The notes: generated by a model not told the origin, from the sequence alone. A stretch of DNA of 55,708 nucleotides from Candidatus Rifleibacteriota bacterium (GCA_015232575.1 JADFZL010000027.1:1-55708), one strand, 5' to 3'. Positions 43,952 through 53,300 are shown, numbered from the stretch's first letter. Numbers and translations: made by a program.

Positions 43952-44009
43952 AACTGTTTTAACAACTGTTTTAAACAATGTTGTCAAATACAAACAAATG
44001 TTCTATTAT
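43952..44009 (+). promoter_or_regulatory. Promoter with tandem 11-base repeats for the pullulanase gene
   Basis: TTGTCA (43981-43986), exactly 17 bases, TATTAT (44004-44009). Immediately upstream, AACTGTTTTAA occurs twice (43952-43962 and 43964-43974, period 12), close to one helical turn, a typical layout for an activator or repressor binding side by side. Sugar-responsive control is plausible but inferred. Confidence 0.55.
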
Positions 44010-44113
44010 GAACCTTCTGCTTTACACAGAGCAAAAATTGCTTTAAAATTTTCGGGAATCCAACCGATCTGTTATCCGAAGCGCGCTGAATATCCCATGA
44101 AGAGAGAAAAGAA

Positions 44114-46465
44114 ATGCCAAAAAGCAGTCATTACATAAGATTCAAGTCAGAAAAAGCCAAATCAATAAACCTCGCTGGAACATTTAACAACTGGTGCAGA
44201 AATAATACAGATGAAACAGATTTTTCCATTGGAAAAATGGAGAAACACGGAAAAAATAAATGGATTTTTCCGGTAAAGGGAATACACAAAGGCATTCATC
44301 AATACAAGTTCATTATTGACGGTGAGTGGGAAAAAGGCTCTAATCGGATATTTCAGATTAATGAATCAGGAACTTTTGTTGATCTGAGTGGAGGAATAGA
44401 CGAAGTACTTCTTGAAAAAACAGACTGTATACTAATAACCTTTTCTGACAAATTCTTTCCGGATGTTGATCCAGGGAACATTTCGTTTGTTCTAAAACCT
44501 TCAGGGACAGTTCTTTCTGTATCAAAAAAAGAGGGCATTTCATCAAATACCGATGCCTGGATATTAAAATGCTGCGATATTAATATCCGGATGCCCCTGT
44601 CAATCGAATTAACCGGACTTTCTGAACATACAGTTTCCAGAAACATTTCTCTTGACGGGATATTTCGAAACTCATTTATCACAAATAAGGAACTTGGCGT
44701 TTTTTCAACATCAGTCGGAACTATTTTCAGAATTTTCGCGCCCCGTGCAATAAAAGTTACGCTGTTAATTTTTGATGACTCAGAATATCAGAAAACTCTC
44801 GTTGAAAAAGATTTATTAGTTGATTCAGATGGTTTATGGGAAACATCTTTGCCTGATAAATACTGGGGAAAATATTATGGTTACAGAGTTTCAACTACTG
44901 AATCTGGCGATAAAATTCTTTCCGATCCTTACTGCAGGGCAAGTGTTTTTCATAACGGTCTCTCAGTACTTATTGAACCTGATTCTATTTCGTTCCCATT
45001 CAAAGGCTGGAACGATAAAAATTTTGTCATACCCAAAAGAAATGATCTTATCATCTGGGAATGCTCTCTAAGAGACCTTACCTCACATGTTTCATCAGGT
45101 GTAGAAAAGGAACTCAGATCTAAGTATATTGGACTTTGTGAGACAGAAGGTACTCTCAAGGGAATAGGACATGCAAAAGATCTTGGTGTAAATGCGGTTG
45201 AGCTCATGCCAGTTTTCGAATACGATGACGACCCGCCCGGAACATATCACTGGGGTTACATGCCTTCGCTTTTCTTTGCCCCGGAAGCATTTTACGCAAC
45301 AAATCCATATGGAAAACAGTATTACGAATTTAAAGAACTTATAAATCGTCTTCATATGAATAACCTTGCAGTAATTCTGGATGTTGTGTTCAACCATACA
45401 GGTGCTCCACACGCATTGATGAGCATAGACAAACAGTATTTCTACCGTCATGATCATGATATGAAACTGTTGAATTTCAGCGGCTGCGGAAATGATCTTA
45501 AGACTGAACTTCCAATGACCCGAAAACTGATAATCGACAGTCTGAAATACTGGGTTAAGGAATTTCACATTGATGGTTTCAGGTTTGATCTGGCTGAACT
45601 TATCGATCTTGAGACTCTAAACCAGATTGAAAAAGAGATCACAGCATTAAAGTCTGACGTTATTCTGATAGCTGAGCCATGGAGTTTCAGAGGTACAATA
45701 AAAGGAAAATTAAAGGGTACAAGTTGGACAAACTGGAATGATGATTTCAGAAATTCCGTAAAATCTGCAGCACTCGGTACAACAACCATAAAAGATCTCG
45801 AAACAGTACTTAAAGGCTCAGTAGATTTATGGACAGATTCGCCACTAGAAACAGTAAACTATGTTGAATCTCATGACAATTACACTCTCACAGATCATCT
45901 TTGTCAGGCTTCAGATCACAACGGATCAGATCCTTCTCCTTTGGACATAAAACGCAATCTTTTCTGTGCTGCCGCTTTACTTTTAAGTCCGGGAATACCA
46001 ATGATTGCTCAGGGGCAGGAAATGTTGAGAAGTAAATTCGGAAATCACAATTCGTACAATGCTGGTGATGGAATAAATGGAATAAATTATGAATTGAAAA
46101 ACAGATTTCCACATGTTTATTCAAAATACAAATCACTGATTGAATTCAGAAAATCAGATTCCGGTGCAATACTTCGAAATTTATCTGGAAAAGAGTGCAA
46201 AACTGTACAAACTTTTTATTCTGAAGAAGGCAATGCAATTGCATTTCATTGGGAAAAAACACCGTATAAACAACTGTTGGTTTTCTTTAATCCTGACAAC
46301 TTCAAAACTGCTCATTTCAAAATCAAATGCCGACATACGAAGTTTAAACGCATTCTATCAACTGAAACAACGGAAGCATTAAACAATGAGCAGCACAATC
46401 AAAATGATCAGAAACATCATAATTTTTCCATTCCTTCTCTTTCAGTCGAAGTCTGGACTGCCTAA
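44114..46465 (+). CDS. GH13 pullulanase/glycogen-debranching-type enzyme
   Basis: 783 residues. An N-terminal glycogen-binding-type domain (about 15-75, INLAGTFNNW ... GIHQYKFIIDGEW) and a CBM48-like domain (about 200-290, GTIFRIFAPRAIKVTLLIFD) precede the (beta/alpha)8 catalytic domain. Motifs: VILDVVFNHTG (region I), GFRFDLAELID with the nucleophile Asp about 493, LIAEPW with the acid Glu about 519, and YVESHDN. The pattern is that of alpha-1,6-acting type I pullulanases and debranching enzymes. No signal peptide, so it probably acts on internal glycogen or imported oligosaccharides. Has its own promoter. Confidence 0.87.
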   Translation: MPKSSHYIRFKSEKAKSINLAGTFNNWCRNNTDETDFSIGKMEKHGKNKWIFPVKGIHKGIHQYKFIIDGEWEKGSNRIFQINESGTFVDLSGGIDEVLLEKTDCILITFSDKFFPDVDPGNISFVLKPSGTVLSVSKKEGISSNTDAWILKCCDINIRMPLSIELTGLSEHTVSRNISLDGIFRNSFITNKELGVFSTSVGTIFRIFAPRAIKVTLLIFDDSEYQKTLVEKDLLVDSDGLWETSLPDKYWGKYYGYRVSTTESGDKILSDPYCRASVFHNGLSVLIEPDSISFPFKGWNDKNFVIPKRNDLIIWECSLRDLTSHVSSGVEKELRSKYIGLCETEGTLKGIGHAKDLGVNAVELMPVFEYDDDPPGTYHWGYMPSLFFAPEAFYATNPYGKQYYEFKELINRLHMNNLAVILDVVFNHTGAPHALMSIDKQYFYRHDHDMKLLNFSGCGNDLKTELPMTRKLIIDSLKYWVKEFHIDGFRFDLAELIDLETLNQIEKEITALKSDVILIAEPWSFRGTIKGKLKGTSWTNWNDDFRNSVKSAALGTTTIKDLETVLKGSVDLWTDSPLETVNYVESHDNYTLTDHLCQASDHNGSDPSPLDIKRNLFCAAALLLSPGIPMIAQGQEMLRSKFGNHNSYNAGDGINGINYELKNRFPHVYSKYKSLIEFRKSDSGAILRNLSGKECKTVQTFYSEEGNAIAFHWEKTPYKQLLVFFNPDNFKTAHFKIKCRHTKFKRILSTETTEALNNEQHNQNDQKHHNFSIPSLSVEVWTA

Positions 46466-46600
46466 AATGAAAAGATTAAAAAAATACAAAAGGAATTTGC
46501 ATATTCTTCTTTTATAACAACAAGAGGCACACTATTCGGTACTAGTCTCAAAAAAATGCGAAAGCCCACTTTAATCGACAGAGCGACCAGCAGATATAAC

Positions 46601-46635
46601 AAAAAAAGCTTCTTCAGAATTTTCAGAAGAAGCTT
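46601..46635 (-). terminator. Terminator of the secreted-protein gene at 46690
   Basis: On the minus strand AAGCTTCTTC pairs with GAAGAAGCTT (10-bp stem) followed by TTTTT. Confidence 0.85.
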
Positions 46636-46689
46636 ACGAGATATCATAAAAACGGTGCTTATCGATTTCCTGAGCGGAATTCAAATAAA

Positions 46690-47349
46690 TTATTTAATTT
46701 TCTTTATTATATAGTTTTTGATAACAGTTATTGGAGCTGGGGATGGCAACAATGCCCAGCCTTTGTAATAATCAGTCAGGATAATATCGCCATTAGCCAA
46801 CTTTTTAACATTGATTTCAATTTTGCATCCACCAACAACCGGGACCCCACGTTTCATTTTAAATTTCAATTCCCGAGAAGACGGCAGGAAAGTGACTTTT
46901 TCAGAACTACTCATAGAGGACAATGTAACCTTTGATTCGATCACTTCTCCAATTTGGTCGGGAACGTATGCTCCAAATAAAGAAGTATGTCTTACTACAA
47001 GCTGTCCATTTTCAAATCTGAAAGTAAATTCGCTCTTCATAGGAATTTTAGCATACCATGGCTGAGGTGGAACTTGATAATTCTGATAGCCAACGTCAGT
47101 TGGATTTCTGTTTGTACTTGGAAAATAAAGGACATTTTCCTTTTCTTTAGATTCAAAAGTATATCTACCGTTAAAAAACTCCTCCATCAACTTAGTGTTT
47201 TCCTTCAACCACTTTTGATTAACATCCTGAGCCCCGGATAACTCCCTTAAATAATTCGAGGCATGCAAATCAATGGCAAAACTAGATGTGGGCAACAAAG
47301 TTATAGCAATAATCAGAAGAACAGAAAATTTAAGGAAGAATGCTTTCAT
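46690..47349 (-). CDS. Secreted protein of unknown function
   Basis: 219 residues; signal peptide MKAFFLKFSVLLIIAITLLP..., cleavage near SFA. AGGAG six bases before ATG. The mature part is beta-rich (FTFRFENGQLVVRHTSLF; SRELKFKMKRGVPVVGGCKIEINVKKL) with a single Cys, suggesting a periplasmic or surface domain. No family recognised. Monocistronic with a terminator. Confidence 0.7.
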   Translation of the reverse strand: MKAFFLKFSVLLIIAITLLPTSSFAIDLHASNYLRELSGAQDVNQKWLKENTKLMEEFFNGRYTFESKEKENVLYFPSTNRNPTDVGYQNYQVPPQPWYAKIPMKSEFTFRFENGQLVVRHTSLFGAYVPDQIGEVIESKVTLSSMSSSEKVTFLPSSRELKFKMKRGVPVVGGCKIEINVKKLANGDIILTDYYKGWALLPSPAPITVIKNYIIKKIK

Positions 47350-47480
47350 AAAAGGCTCCTAATTTACTAAAATTATTCTGACAACTTATATTAATACCTC
47401 AAGTTTTGAAAAAAGTTTTGAAAAAAATCATAACCAAAAATTATACGAAACATTATAAGGTTACTTTGTTGAACCAAGTA

Positions 47481-47541
47481 CAAGTTTTTTATATCTGATC
47501 TCAATTTGCTGACCATAATTGAGATCAGATATAAAATTCAG
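47481..47541. repeat. AT-rich hairpin repeat, family TGATCTCAATTTGCTG, copy 2
   Basis: A 16-bp perfect stem: ATATCTGATCTCAATT (47491-47506) pairs with AATTGAGATCAGATAT (47517-47532), loop TGCTGACCAT. Flanks ACAAGTTTTTT and AAAATTCAGG match copy 1 at 10734-10801. It lies ten bases past the preA stop codon. Confidence 0.8.
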
Positions 47542-47550
47542 GTCTGAATC

Positions 47551-48792
47551 TTAACTGTTTGCCGGAGGAAAGAACTCTTTTTTATCTGGTTTGTACTGAT
47601 AAGATACCAGATCTTTTACAGGGCAGACCATTCCGCAGATCATGCAACTCAAACAATGGTCATCATCAGGAACAGGCCTTCGTTTTTCACCATCCCATCC
47701 AAGCCCCTGCCCGCCAGCATCCTGACAGACTATGTGGCATTGCCCACAGCCAATACACTTATCAAGATCAAAATGGGCAATTCCCTGTCTCGAAAGGTCA
47801 AATGCATCTGTAGCAACTGTGTTTTTAAGAGACTTGCCGACGACCTGACTCAATTTTTCGATTTTTTTATCCTGCATCCAGTAAGATATGCCCTCAGCCA
47901 TGTCTTCGACAATCCGCTGTCCGTAGTGAATAATTCCGGTGGTTACCTGAATCGCACTTGCCCCGCACATTAAATATTCAGCAACATCAACCCATGTCTC
48001 AATTCCGCCACAACCAATCAGCGGAATATGCAAATCTTTACACTGAGCAAGTTCTGTAACACATTTCAATCCGACAGGCTTGATTGCTGGTCCGGACATT
48101 CCGCTCATTGCGCCTTTGCCATGAATATTAGGACGCGGAACAAAATCATCCAGCCCAATTTCGGTAAGCGCCCTGACAGTATTTATTGCTGTTATTGCAT
48201 CAGCGCCACCTTTCTGGGCAAAAAGAGCCGGCACAGTAATATCGGTAACACTCGAAGTCAGTTTCGCAATTATGGGAATTTTAACAGTGTTTCTAACAGC
48301 AGACGTAAACTTTTCTATCAGCTCCATTGCCTGACCAACCTTCATTCCAGAGCCTTCAACAGTCATGTGCGGACACGAAAAGTTCATTTCGAGCATATCA
48401 GCGCCATTCGCTTCACCCATTTTCGCCAGTTCAACCCATTCTTCAATCGAAAAACCCATTATGCTTGCAATAAGGACATTTTTGGGATAATTCTTTTTCA
48501 ACCATCTTATGTCGGCCCAGTTATCTGCCATCGGCCTGTCAGATGTCTGTTCAACATTCTGCAAACCAACCAGCGATTTGTTTTCATAATTAAAAGCAGC
48601 CATGCGAGGCGATGGATGAATTATTTTTGTACGATCATGGGCAATTGTTTTATAGGCAACGCCACCCCAGCCTTTATCAAAAGCTCTTGCAACCATTTCA
48701 GCAGTATTTGACACAGGTGAAGAAGATAAAAGAAAAGGGTTGGGAAAATTTATTCTACAAATATTTATCGAAAGATCCGCTTTTCCAGACAT
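47551..48792 (-). CDS. preA: NAD-dependent dihydropyrimidine dehydrogenase, subunit PreA
   Basis: 413 residues. A DHOD-like FMN-binding barrel (NPFLLSSSPVSNTAEM; EMNFSCPHM; IIAKLTSSV; TAINTV; GCGGIETW) is followed by a ferredoxin-type tail with two 4Fe-4S motifs (KCIGCGQCHIVCQDAGG, then HCLSCMICGMVCPVKDL, from about 344). It reduces uracil and thymine or oxidises the dihydro forms. The ATG shares its A with the preT stop codon (TAATG), so the two are translated together. The AT-rich hairpin repeat follows. Confidence 0.93.
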   Translation of the reverse strand: MSGKADLSINICRINFPNPFLLSSSPVSNTAEMVARAFDKGWGGVAYKTIAHDRTKIIHPSPRMAAFNYENKSLVGLQNVEQTSDRPMADNWADIRWLKKNYPKNVLIASIMGFSIEEWVELAKMGEANGADMLEMNFSCPHMTVEGSGMKVGQAMELIEKFTSAVRNTVKIPIIAKLTSSVTDITVPALFAQKGGADAITAINTVRALTEIGLDDFVPRPNIHGKGAMSGMSGPAIKPVGLKCVTELAQCKDLHIPLIGCGGIETWVDVAEYLMCGASAIQVTTGIIHYGQRIVEDMAEGISYWMQDKKIEKLSQVVGKSLKNTVATDAFDLSRQGIAHFDLDKCIGCGQCHIVCQDAGGQGLGWDGEKRRPVPDDDHCLSCMICGMVCPVKDLVSYQYKPDKKEFFPPANS

Positions 48793-50111
48793 TATTTAGC
48801 CCTCCCACTGAGATATTCGATTATTTTACGTCCAGCATTCTTTCCATCAGCTACAGCCTCAACAACAAGCGCCGGACCTCTGACAATGTCACCTCCGGCA
48901 AAGATAGCGGGATTAGCAGTGGAAACACCGTCTTCCTTCACCTTTATCAAGCCTTTTTGATCAAATTCAAGCTTTGTACAAACATTTCCAGAAAGGGGCT
49001 CTGGCTTATATCCCAATGCAGAGACGAATAGATCAATCTTAAGCTGGAAATCGGTTCCATCAACTTTGACCAGATTATCAGAAGTTCTGTCATCGGGATT
49101 TTTCCAATCGGTTTCACAACCTTTTAATCCAACAAGTTTTCCGTTTTGTCCAATTAGTTCCTGAACGATTGACATTGGTTTAAATATGACATTGCTTGCA
49201 AGTGCCATCTCAAAATCATGCTTTGATGCCGGCATTTCTTTCAAACTTCTGCGATATATCACATAAACCTTGCTTGCGCCAAGCTTACTTGCTGATGTTG
49301 CTACATCCATAGCAACAGAGCCACCACCGTAAACTGCGACATTCTTCCCTTTGACTAACCTGATGAGAGAATCCCTTTCGTCTGTTCTGTTTTTCGCCAA
49401 AAAATCGCGTGCATTGGTGACGTTATCTAATGAAATTCCAGGGATGTCCAGATCAACAGGTTTCCATGTACCGGGTGCAAAAAATATCGCATTGAAACCA
49501 GACTTTAACAACTCCTCAGCACCACCTTCAGGAATTGTTTTCCCAGAATTAAGTTTAATTCCTAAAAAATCCAGCACCTCAAGTTCGCGGTCAAGGAATT
49601 CACTGCTGAGCCTGAAAGATGGAACTCCGTAGCGCAATACTCCACCAGGCTTTTCCATTGAATCAAATATTGTTACATCGTAACCTGATGCTGCAATTTC
49701 AACCGCACAAGCGATTCCAGCAGGTCCGGAGCCGATTACAGCAACATTGCCTGATTTTTTTTCCATTCTTTCAATCGGGTTAAAAGCAATATCCCAGGCA
49801 TGTTCAACAAGAAATCTCTGAACCCCGCCAATATCAATCGGACGATCGTTAATTGCAGCAACACAAGCTTTCTGACAGAGTTGCTCTGTCGGACATACAA
49901 CACCACAGACGCCAGCAAGACAATTGTTCTGCTTAACGGTCCGCATGGCTCCTTTAATGTTTCTCAACCTGAGTTTTCTAATGAAAGTAGCCGGGTCAGT
50001 TCCTGCCGGACAAGCCTTGCTGCACGGAGCATCATGACACAAATGACATCTTGCAGCCTCACCAACAGCCTGTTGAAGCGAAAGTCCATCACACATTATA
50101 TGATTTTTCAA
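48792..50111 (-). CDS. preT: Dihydropyrimidine dehydrogenase, FAD subunit PreT
   Basis: 439 residues, starting at TTG with AGGAGG six bases upstream (ATG at 50096 is an alternative). The N-terminal Cys-rich domain (CHLCHDAPCSKACPAG; CGVVCPTEQLCQKACV) binds iron-sulfur clusters. FAD and NAD(P) sites follow: VIGSGPAGIACAVEIAASGYDV (about 125) and VAVYGGGSVAMDVATSA (about 260). It passes electrons between NADH and PreA. In the E. coli purine/selenium gene set YgfK has similar modules, so this pair may also serve the 33.8-39.2 kb pathway. Confidence 0.93.
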   Translation of the reverse strand: MKNHIMCDGLSLQQAVGEAARCHLCHDAPCSKACPAGTDPATFIRKLRLRNIKGAMRTVKQNNCLAGVCGVVCPTEQLCQKACVAAINDRPIDIGGVQRFLVEHAWDIAFNPIERMEKKSGNVAVIGSGPAGIACAVEIAASGYDVTIFDSMEKPGGVLRYGVPSFRLSSEFLDRELEVLDFLGIKLNSGKTIPEGGAEELLKSGFNAIFFAPGTWKPVDLDIPGISLDNVTNARDFLAKNRTDERDSLIRLVKGKNVAVYGGGSVAMDVATSASKLGASKVYVIYRRSLKEMPASKHDFEMALASNVIFKPMSIVQELIGQNGKLVGLKGCETDWKNPDDRTSDNLVKVDGTDFQLKIDLFVSALGYKPEPLSGNVCTKLEFDQKGLIKVKEDGVSTANPAIFAGGDIVRGPALVVEAVADGKNAGRKIIEYLSGRAK

Positions 50112-50260
50112 ATCATCCTCCTGATTATTAATTCTAAATTTTGAAATTCAATAATTTACCTATTCAACAATTCATAAGCTTTCAAGTGCACAATTAAACA
50201 ATAATAAGCCAATTTATGGACAATTCTTTCATATGCAAAAATGAGAGAATAATAAAAATA

Positions 50261-50737
50261 TCAGAGATGATAATCAATTATTGCTGAAATGCCGACTTTT
50301 TGAACACGATCAAGTTTTGCCGGATTAAGCGAAGCAGAAGGAATCAATGCCTGCATGTTCAATCTACGTCCTTTATCAAAGGTTGCTGCCAGAGCGAGAA
50401 CAACCTGTACTTTATTTACTTCTTCAGGGGGACCTGAAATCTGACAGGCACCAGCTTCAACACCCTGTCCTAAAGTGAGAATAGGAACTACTTTTGTTGC
50501 ATCGGATATTGCAGCTCCACGGTTCACAAGTAACGTATTGATAAAATCATTTAGTTGCCCACCAATCTGACGGATCAAAATTACAATTCCAGCCCCTTTA
50601 AGAAGGTTTTCAAGGGTCTTATTCTTGCCAAGATCAATTTTTGGCAATTTAAGGGCATCAGCTGGAATAAAAGTCAAAAGCACAAAAATAATAAGAAATA
50701 CTCCAGATAAACGATTTAAGCGATTATTACTGTTCAT
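50261..50737 (-). CDS. Secreted protein of unknown function
   Basis: 158 residues from ATG at 50737 (GGAG six bases upstream); an in-frame TTG at 50749 lies before the site. Signal peptide or anchor about 8-28 (SGVFLIIFVLLTFIPADA). The mature part is Leu/Ile/Val-rich with Gly (GAGIVILIRQIGGQLNDFIN; LVNRGAAISDATKVVPILTL) and ends RVQKVGISAIIDYHL. No family recognised; conserved-looking beta-alpha pattern. The last preserved normal gene before the decayed region. Confidence 0.65.
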   Translation of the reverse strand: MNSNNRLNRLSGVFLIIFVLLTFIPADALKLPKIDLGKNKTLENLLKGAGIVILIRQIGGQLNDFINTLLVNRGAAISDATKVVPILTLGQGVEAGACQISGPPEEVNKVQVVLALAATFDKGRRLNMQALIPSASLNPAKLDRVQKVGISAIIDYHL

Positions 50738-50787
50738 TAATTTCTCCAAATAATAAATTTCAGAAAGAAGGAAAATAGGTTGTTTAA

Positions 50788-50826
50788 TTAGACTAATTCT
50801 TCAAGAGCAACACATTTGTGGTTGTT
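50788..50826 (-). pseudogene. C-terminal scrap of a second AAA/PD-(D/E)XK gene
   Basis: On the minus strand the last 12 codons read NNHKCVALEELV then stop, matching the end of the intact gene at 51414 (CKDKCVALEEVI). No frame continues upstream of it. A copy of the intact gene's upstream region begins only about ten bases further on (50836), so the body of a paralogue has been deleted, leaving its two ends. Confidence 0.75.
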
Positions 50827-50835
50827 ATTTGTTAT

Positions 50836-50910
50836 GGTATGTTACCACAGCAAATAACTTTTGCAAAGAGCGTGAATAATTGCTGAAAGCGTTAATCAAT
50901 TTTACCAGAA
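50836..50910. repeat. Direct repeat, copy 1, of the region upstream of the AAA/PD-(D/E)XK gene
   Basis: TACCACAGCAAATAACTTTTGC and AAAGAGC, then TTTACCAGAAT, match 53241-53300 in the same orientation. In copy 2 this lies about 135 bp upstream of the start of the intact minus-strand gene; here it lies right after the 12-codon scrap. Confidence 0.7.
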
Positions 50911-50997
50911 TGCACAAGCTTTGAAAAAACTTAGGGTTATGTTAAGATTGATGCAATTGCTGATTCAAAATATGATAAAAAGGCGGGTGGAAAATTG

Positions 50998-51350
50998 ATG
51001 TCACGATTTTTCAACACAACAGACCATGTACTATTGAAAAGCACTATATGCTGGCAACTAAAGAGCGCCTTATAGGTGCTTCCCTTGAAAAATATATTGA
51101 AAATGAATTGTATTGGGTACTTCATGCTCCAAGGCAATGCGGAAAAACTACTTTTCTCCAGTCTTATACTTCCGAAATAAACGCCAAAGGTGAAGCCGTT
51201 GCCTCTGTCGAAGACAGGTTTGAAACAGACTGCCAAATATCAGTTGTGTTCGACCTTCGCGCCGAAGCCCGCGCCCGCCCATGGGAAGAACGATTAACAA
51301 AAAGAATCATTCCGGTCGGCAACACTGAAATCAAACTGATAACCTGCTGA
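50998..51350 (+). pseudogene. AAA-type ATPase gene with a frameshift and a large internal deletion
   Basis: Starts ATG TCA CGA at 50998 (MSRFFNT) after GGTGGA. A one-base loss near 51020 shifts the frame; the frame then reads TGPCTIEKHYMLATKERLIG and YWVLHAPRQCGKTTFLQSY (Walker A), normal for AAA_35-type ATPases. After EINAKGEAVASVE the sequence jumps to VVFDLRAEARARPWEERLTK and RIIPVGNTEIKLITC, which looks like the extreme C-terminus of the same family. Most of the gene (typically 400 or more residues) is thus missing. The remnant could still produce a 100-residue product from ATG at 51048. Confidence 0.7.
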
Positions 51351-51413
51351 TACTCTTCTATCCAATAGTTGCAAGCCTCTATCCTGATTTTATTGTCTTG
51401 AAATTACCAGGAA

Positions 51414-53108
51414 TCAGATTACTTCTTCGAGGGCAACGCATTTGTCTTTGCAGAAAACTGCTGCCCATTTACGCATATTTGGATATGCGAGCAGTTCTTC
51501 TGATTGCGTGTATTGCAGAATCTGCTTTTTGGCTTCTTCAAGTTTTTCTTCGCGCAATTTTTCGCTATAATCGGCTTTTGAAATGTATTTAAGTTCAATC
51601 ATGGCATAGAATTTGGGGTTTCCGGCGCTGCCTTTCAGTAGTACAATATCGATATAACCATCTTCAACCGGATATTCGGTTTTTGAGTAGTAAATTTTTG
51701 TTTCAAAAAGGAAAGTCAGCATAACTGCCTGTACGACTTTTTCAGAAAAATTTATGAAATCGCGGTCAGACATTCTATGCAGAACTTCTTCTGCTAGTTG
51801 TACAAGTTTACTTATGCTGCCCTCGCGGGCAATTTCCATTATTGCTGTTGAAATCTTTGTGGAATCTATTTTGAAAGAGAAATGTTCCTCAATTTTAAAG
51901 CGGAAATAATTGAAGTACAATTCCTTCATTACATAATTCGGGACATCCAGGAATATCAGATCACCTGTTGAATCGTATCTTTTTATTGTCAGAAAACCCA
52001 TGTAGAAAAGCAATGTCTTGAAATCATTCAATGTCATCGGCAGTTCGAGATTGAACTGATCGGTGATAATCGTCTGCTGTTCTTTTCCTTCAATGATATT
52101 ATTGAGAACCTGCATTCTCTCACTGTTGCAGCCACCGATATTGAAAAGATTACCAATTTTGCCGTAATCACTGACAACATTTCTGTCAAACATGTCCGGC
52201 AATTCTTTACCTTTCCGTTGAAAATAACTCAGATAATAGAGAATCATATCGCTGTTGAAAAGGCGAGTCTCAGACTCTGGATGAAAAAGATAACCGTTGT
52301 AATAATACCGCAGTTTTAAAATATTATCCTCGAATGGATAATTAATAGCTTCTGATGTAAGAGTTCTTACTTCTGATTCAGAAAAACCTATCATATCAGT
52401 AAAATCAATATCACGAGAAAAGTTTTTTGCGATATTAAATCCGCTGGTCATGCTGTCGAGTGTTATCGGGGCAACGCCGGTTATGAAAATGCGATCAAGA
52501 ATACCTGCTTTGGTGGCTTCTTTCAACATCTCATAAAATTTCCGGACAAAACCATTTCTGCTTACGGAATCTTTATAGAACTCAGTATTAAAGCCAAGAA
52601 GTTCATTCGCAAAATGGTCATATTCATCAATTAATAAATAAACTTTGCCGGTAATATATTTTCTTATTTGAGCAAAAAACAGGTCAATCATTACAGAAGC
52701 TTCCTGAGACATTTCGACTTCAACATTTGCATTGTACTTTATTGAAAATTCCATTATACCTTTATAAACATTCGATGAGAAGCTCTTACGTGTATTTTCT
52801 GGTGTATCAGTATTTATACCGGAGAAAGACAGAGATAAAACGTAATAAGTATTATGAAGCGGTGTTGGGTTCTTGCCAATATGAAAGTTTCCGAAAAGTT
52901 TCTGAAATGAATCAGCATGCTTTATATCATAATAATGTTCAAGTGCTGAGAGAAAAAGGCTTTTACCAAATCTTCGCGGACGCAGAAACACAATATATTC
53001 TTCGTTTAATTCTTCAAGCTTACGAATATATTCAGTTTTATCAACATAGTAATAGCCATTTTGTACCAATTTTTTGAAATTACTTATGCCATAAGGAATA
53101 CGCTTCAT
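51414..53108 (-). CDS. AAA-ATPase with PD-(D/E)XK nuclease-like domain
   Basis: 564 residues, full length for this family. The N-terminal start RIPYGISNFKKLVQNGYYYVDKTEYI is the signature of AAA-ATPase-like (PF09820) proteins; Walker A RPRRFGKS (43-50) and Walker B KVYLLIDEYDHF (155-166) are intact. The C-terminal PDDEXK_9-type domain has GYIDIVLLKGS and FYAMIELKYISKADY (about 485-520), the D...ExK active site. Such proteins occur in many lineage-specific copies, often linked to mobile-element or defence islands; function is not established. Weak ribosome-binding site. Remnants of paralogues flank it. Confidence 0.9.
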   Translation of the reverse strand: MKRIPYGISNFKKLVQNGYYYVDKTEYIRKLEELNEEYIVFLRPRRFGKSLFLSALEHYYDIKHADSFQKLFGNFHIGKNPTPLHNTYYVLSLSFSGINTDTPENTRKSFSSNVYKGIMEFSIKYNANVEVEMSQEASVMIDLFFAQIRKYITGKVYLLIDEYDHFANELLGFNTEFYKDSVSRNGFVRKFYEMLKEATKAGILDRIFITGVAPITLDSMTSGFNIAKNFSRDIDFTDMIGFSESEVRTLTSEAINYPFEDNILKLRYYYNGYLFHPESETRLFNSDMILYYLSYFQRKGKELPDMFDRNVVSDYGKIGNLFNIGGCNSERMQVLNNIIEGKEQQTIITDQFNLELPMTLNDFKTLLFYMGFLTIKRYDSTGDLIFLDVPNYVMKELYFNYFRFKIEEHFSFKIDSTKISTAIMEIAREGSISKLVQLAEEVLHRMSDRDFINFSEKVVQAVMLTFLFETKIYYSKTEYPVEDGYIDIVLLKGSAGNPKFYAMIELKYISKADYSEKLREEKLEEAKKQILQYTQSEELLAYPNMRKWAAVFCKDKCVALEEVI

Positions 53109-53240
53109 AATATTTCAGCTCTCTTCATGATTTTTCCTTAATCATCCAATAATTCGTGGATTAATTAAATCAATTAACCACGAATATATTAAGACTAATA
53201 CGACTTTTTTTCAAAAAATCCGTTAGTGCTTTCATTAGGC

Positions 53241-53300
53241 CATGCTACCACAACAGGAAACTTTTGCAAAGAGCTGAAATCAATATTCAATTTACCAAAA
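53241..53300. repeat. Direct repeat, copy 2, upstream of the intact AAA/PD-(D/E)XK gene
   Basis: TACCACAACAGGAAACTTTTGC and AAAGAGC, then TTTACCAAAAT, matches 50836-50910 with a short gap. The rest of the 53109-53468 stretch holds no gene that I can support, apart from a likely frameshifted start of the Rpn remnant near 53460. Confidence 0.7.

Noticed and set aside
43577..44113. tRNA or other structured RNA gene in the long gap
   Set aside because: No acceptor stem with a T-loop GGTTCGA pattern; only the 15-bp inverted repeat is clear.
46462..46647. A 61-codon hydrophobic frame on the minus strand
   Set aside because: It lies on a terminator hairpin and its downstream side; the hydrophobic look comes from AT-rich sequence and no start site is present.
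50937..51236. A 99-codon frame on the minus strand
   Set aside because: Antisense to the AAA-type pseudogene whose protein motifs are clear on the plus strand.
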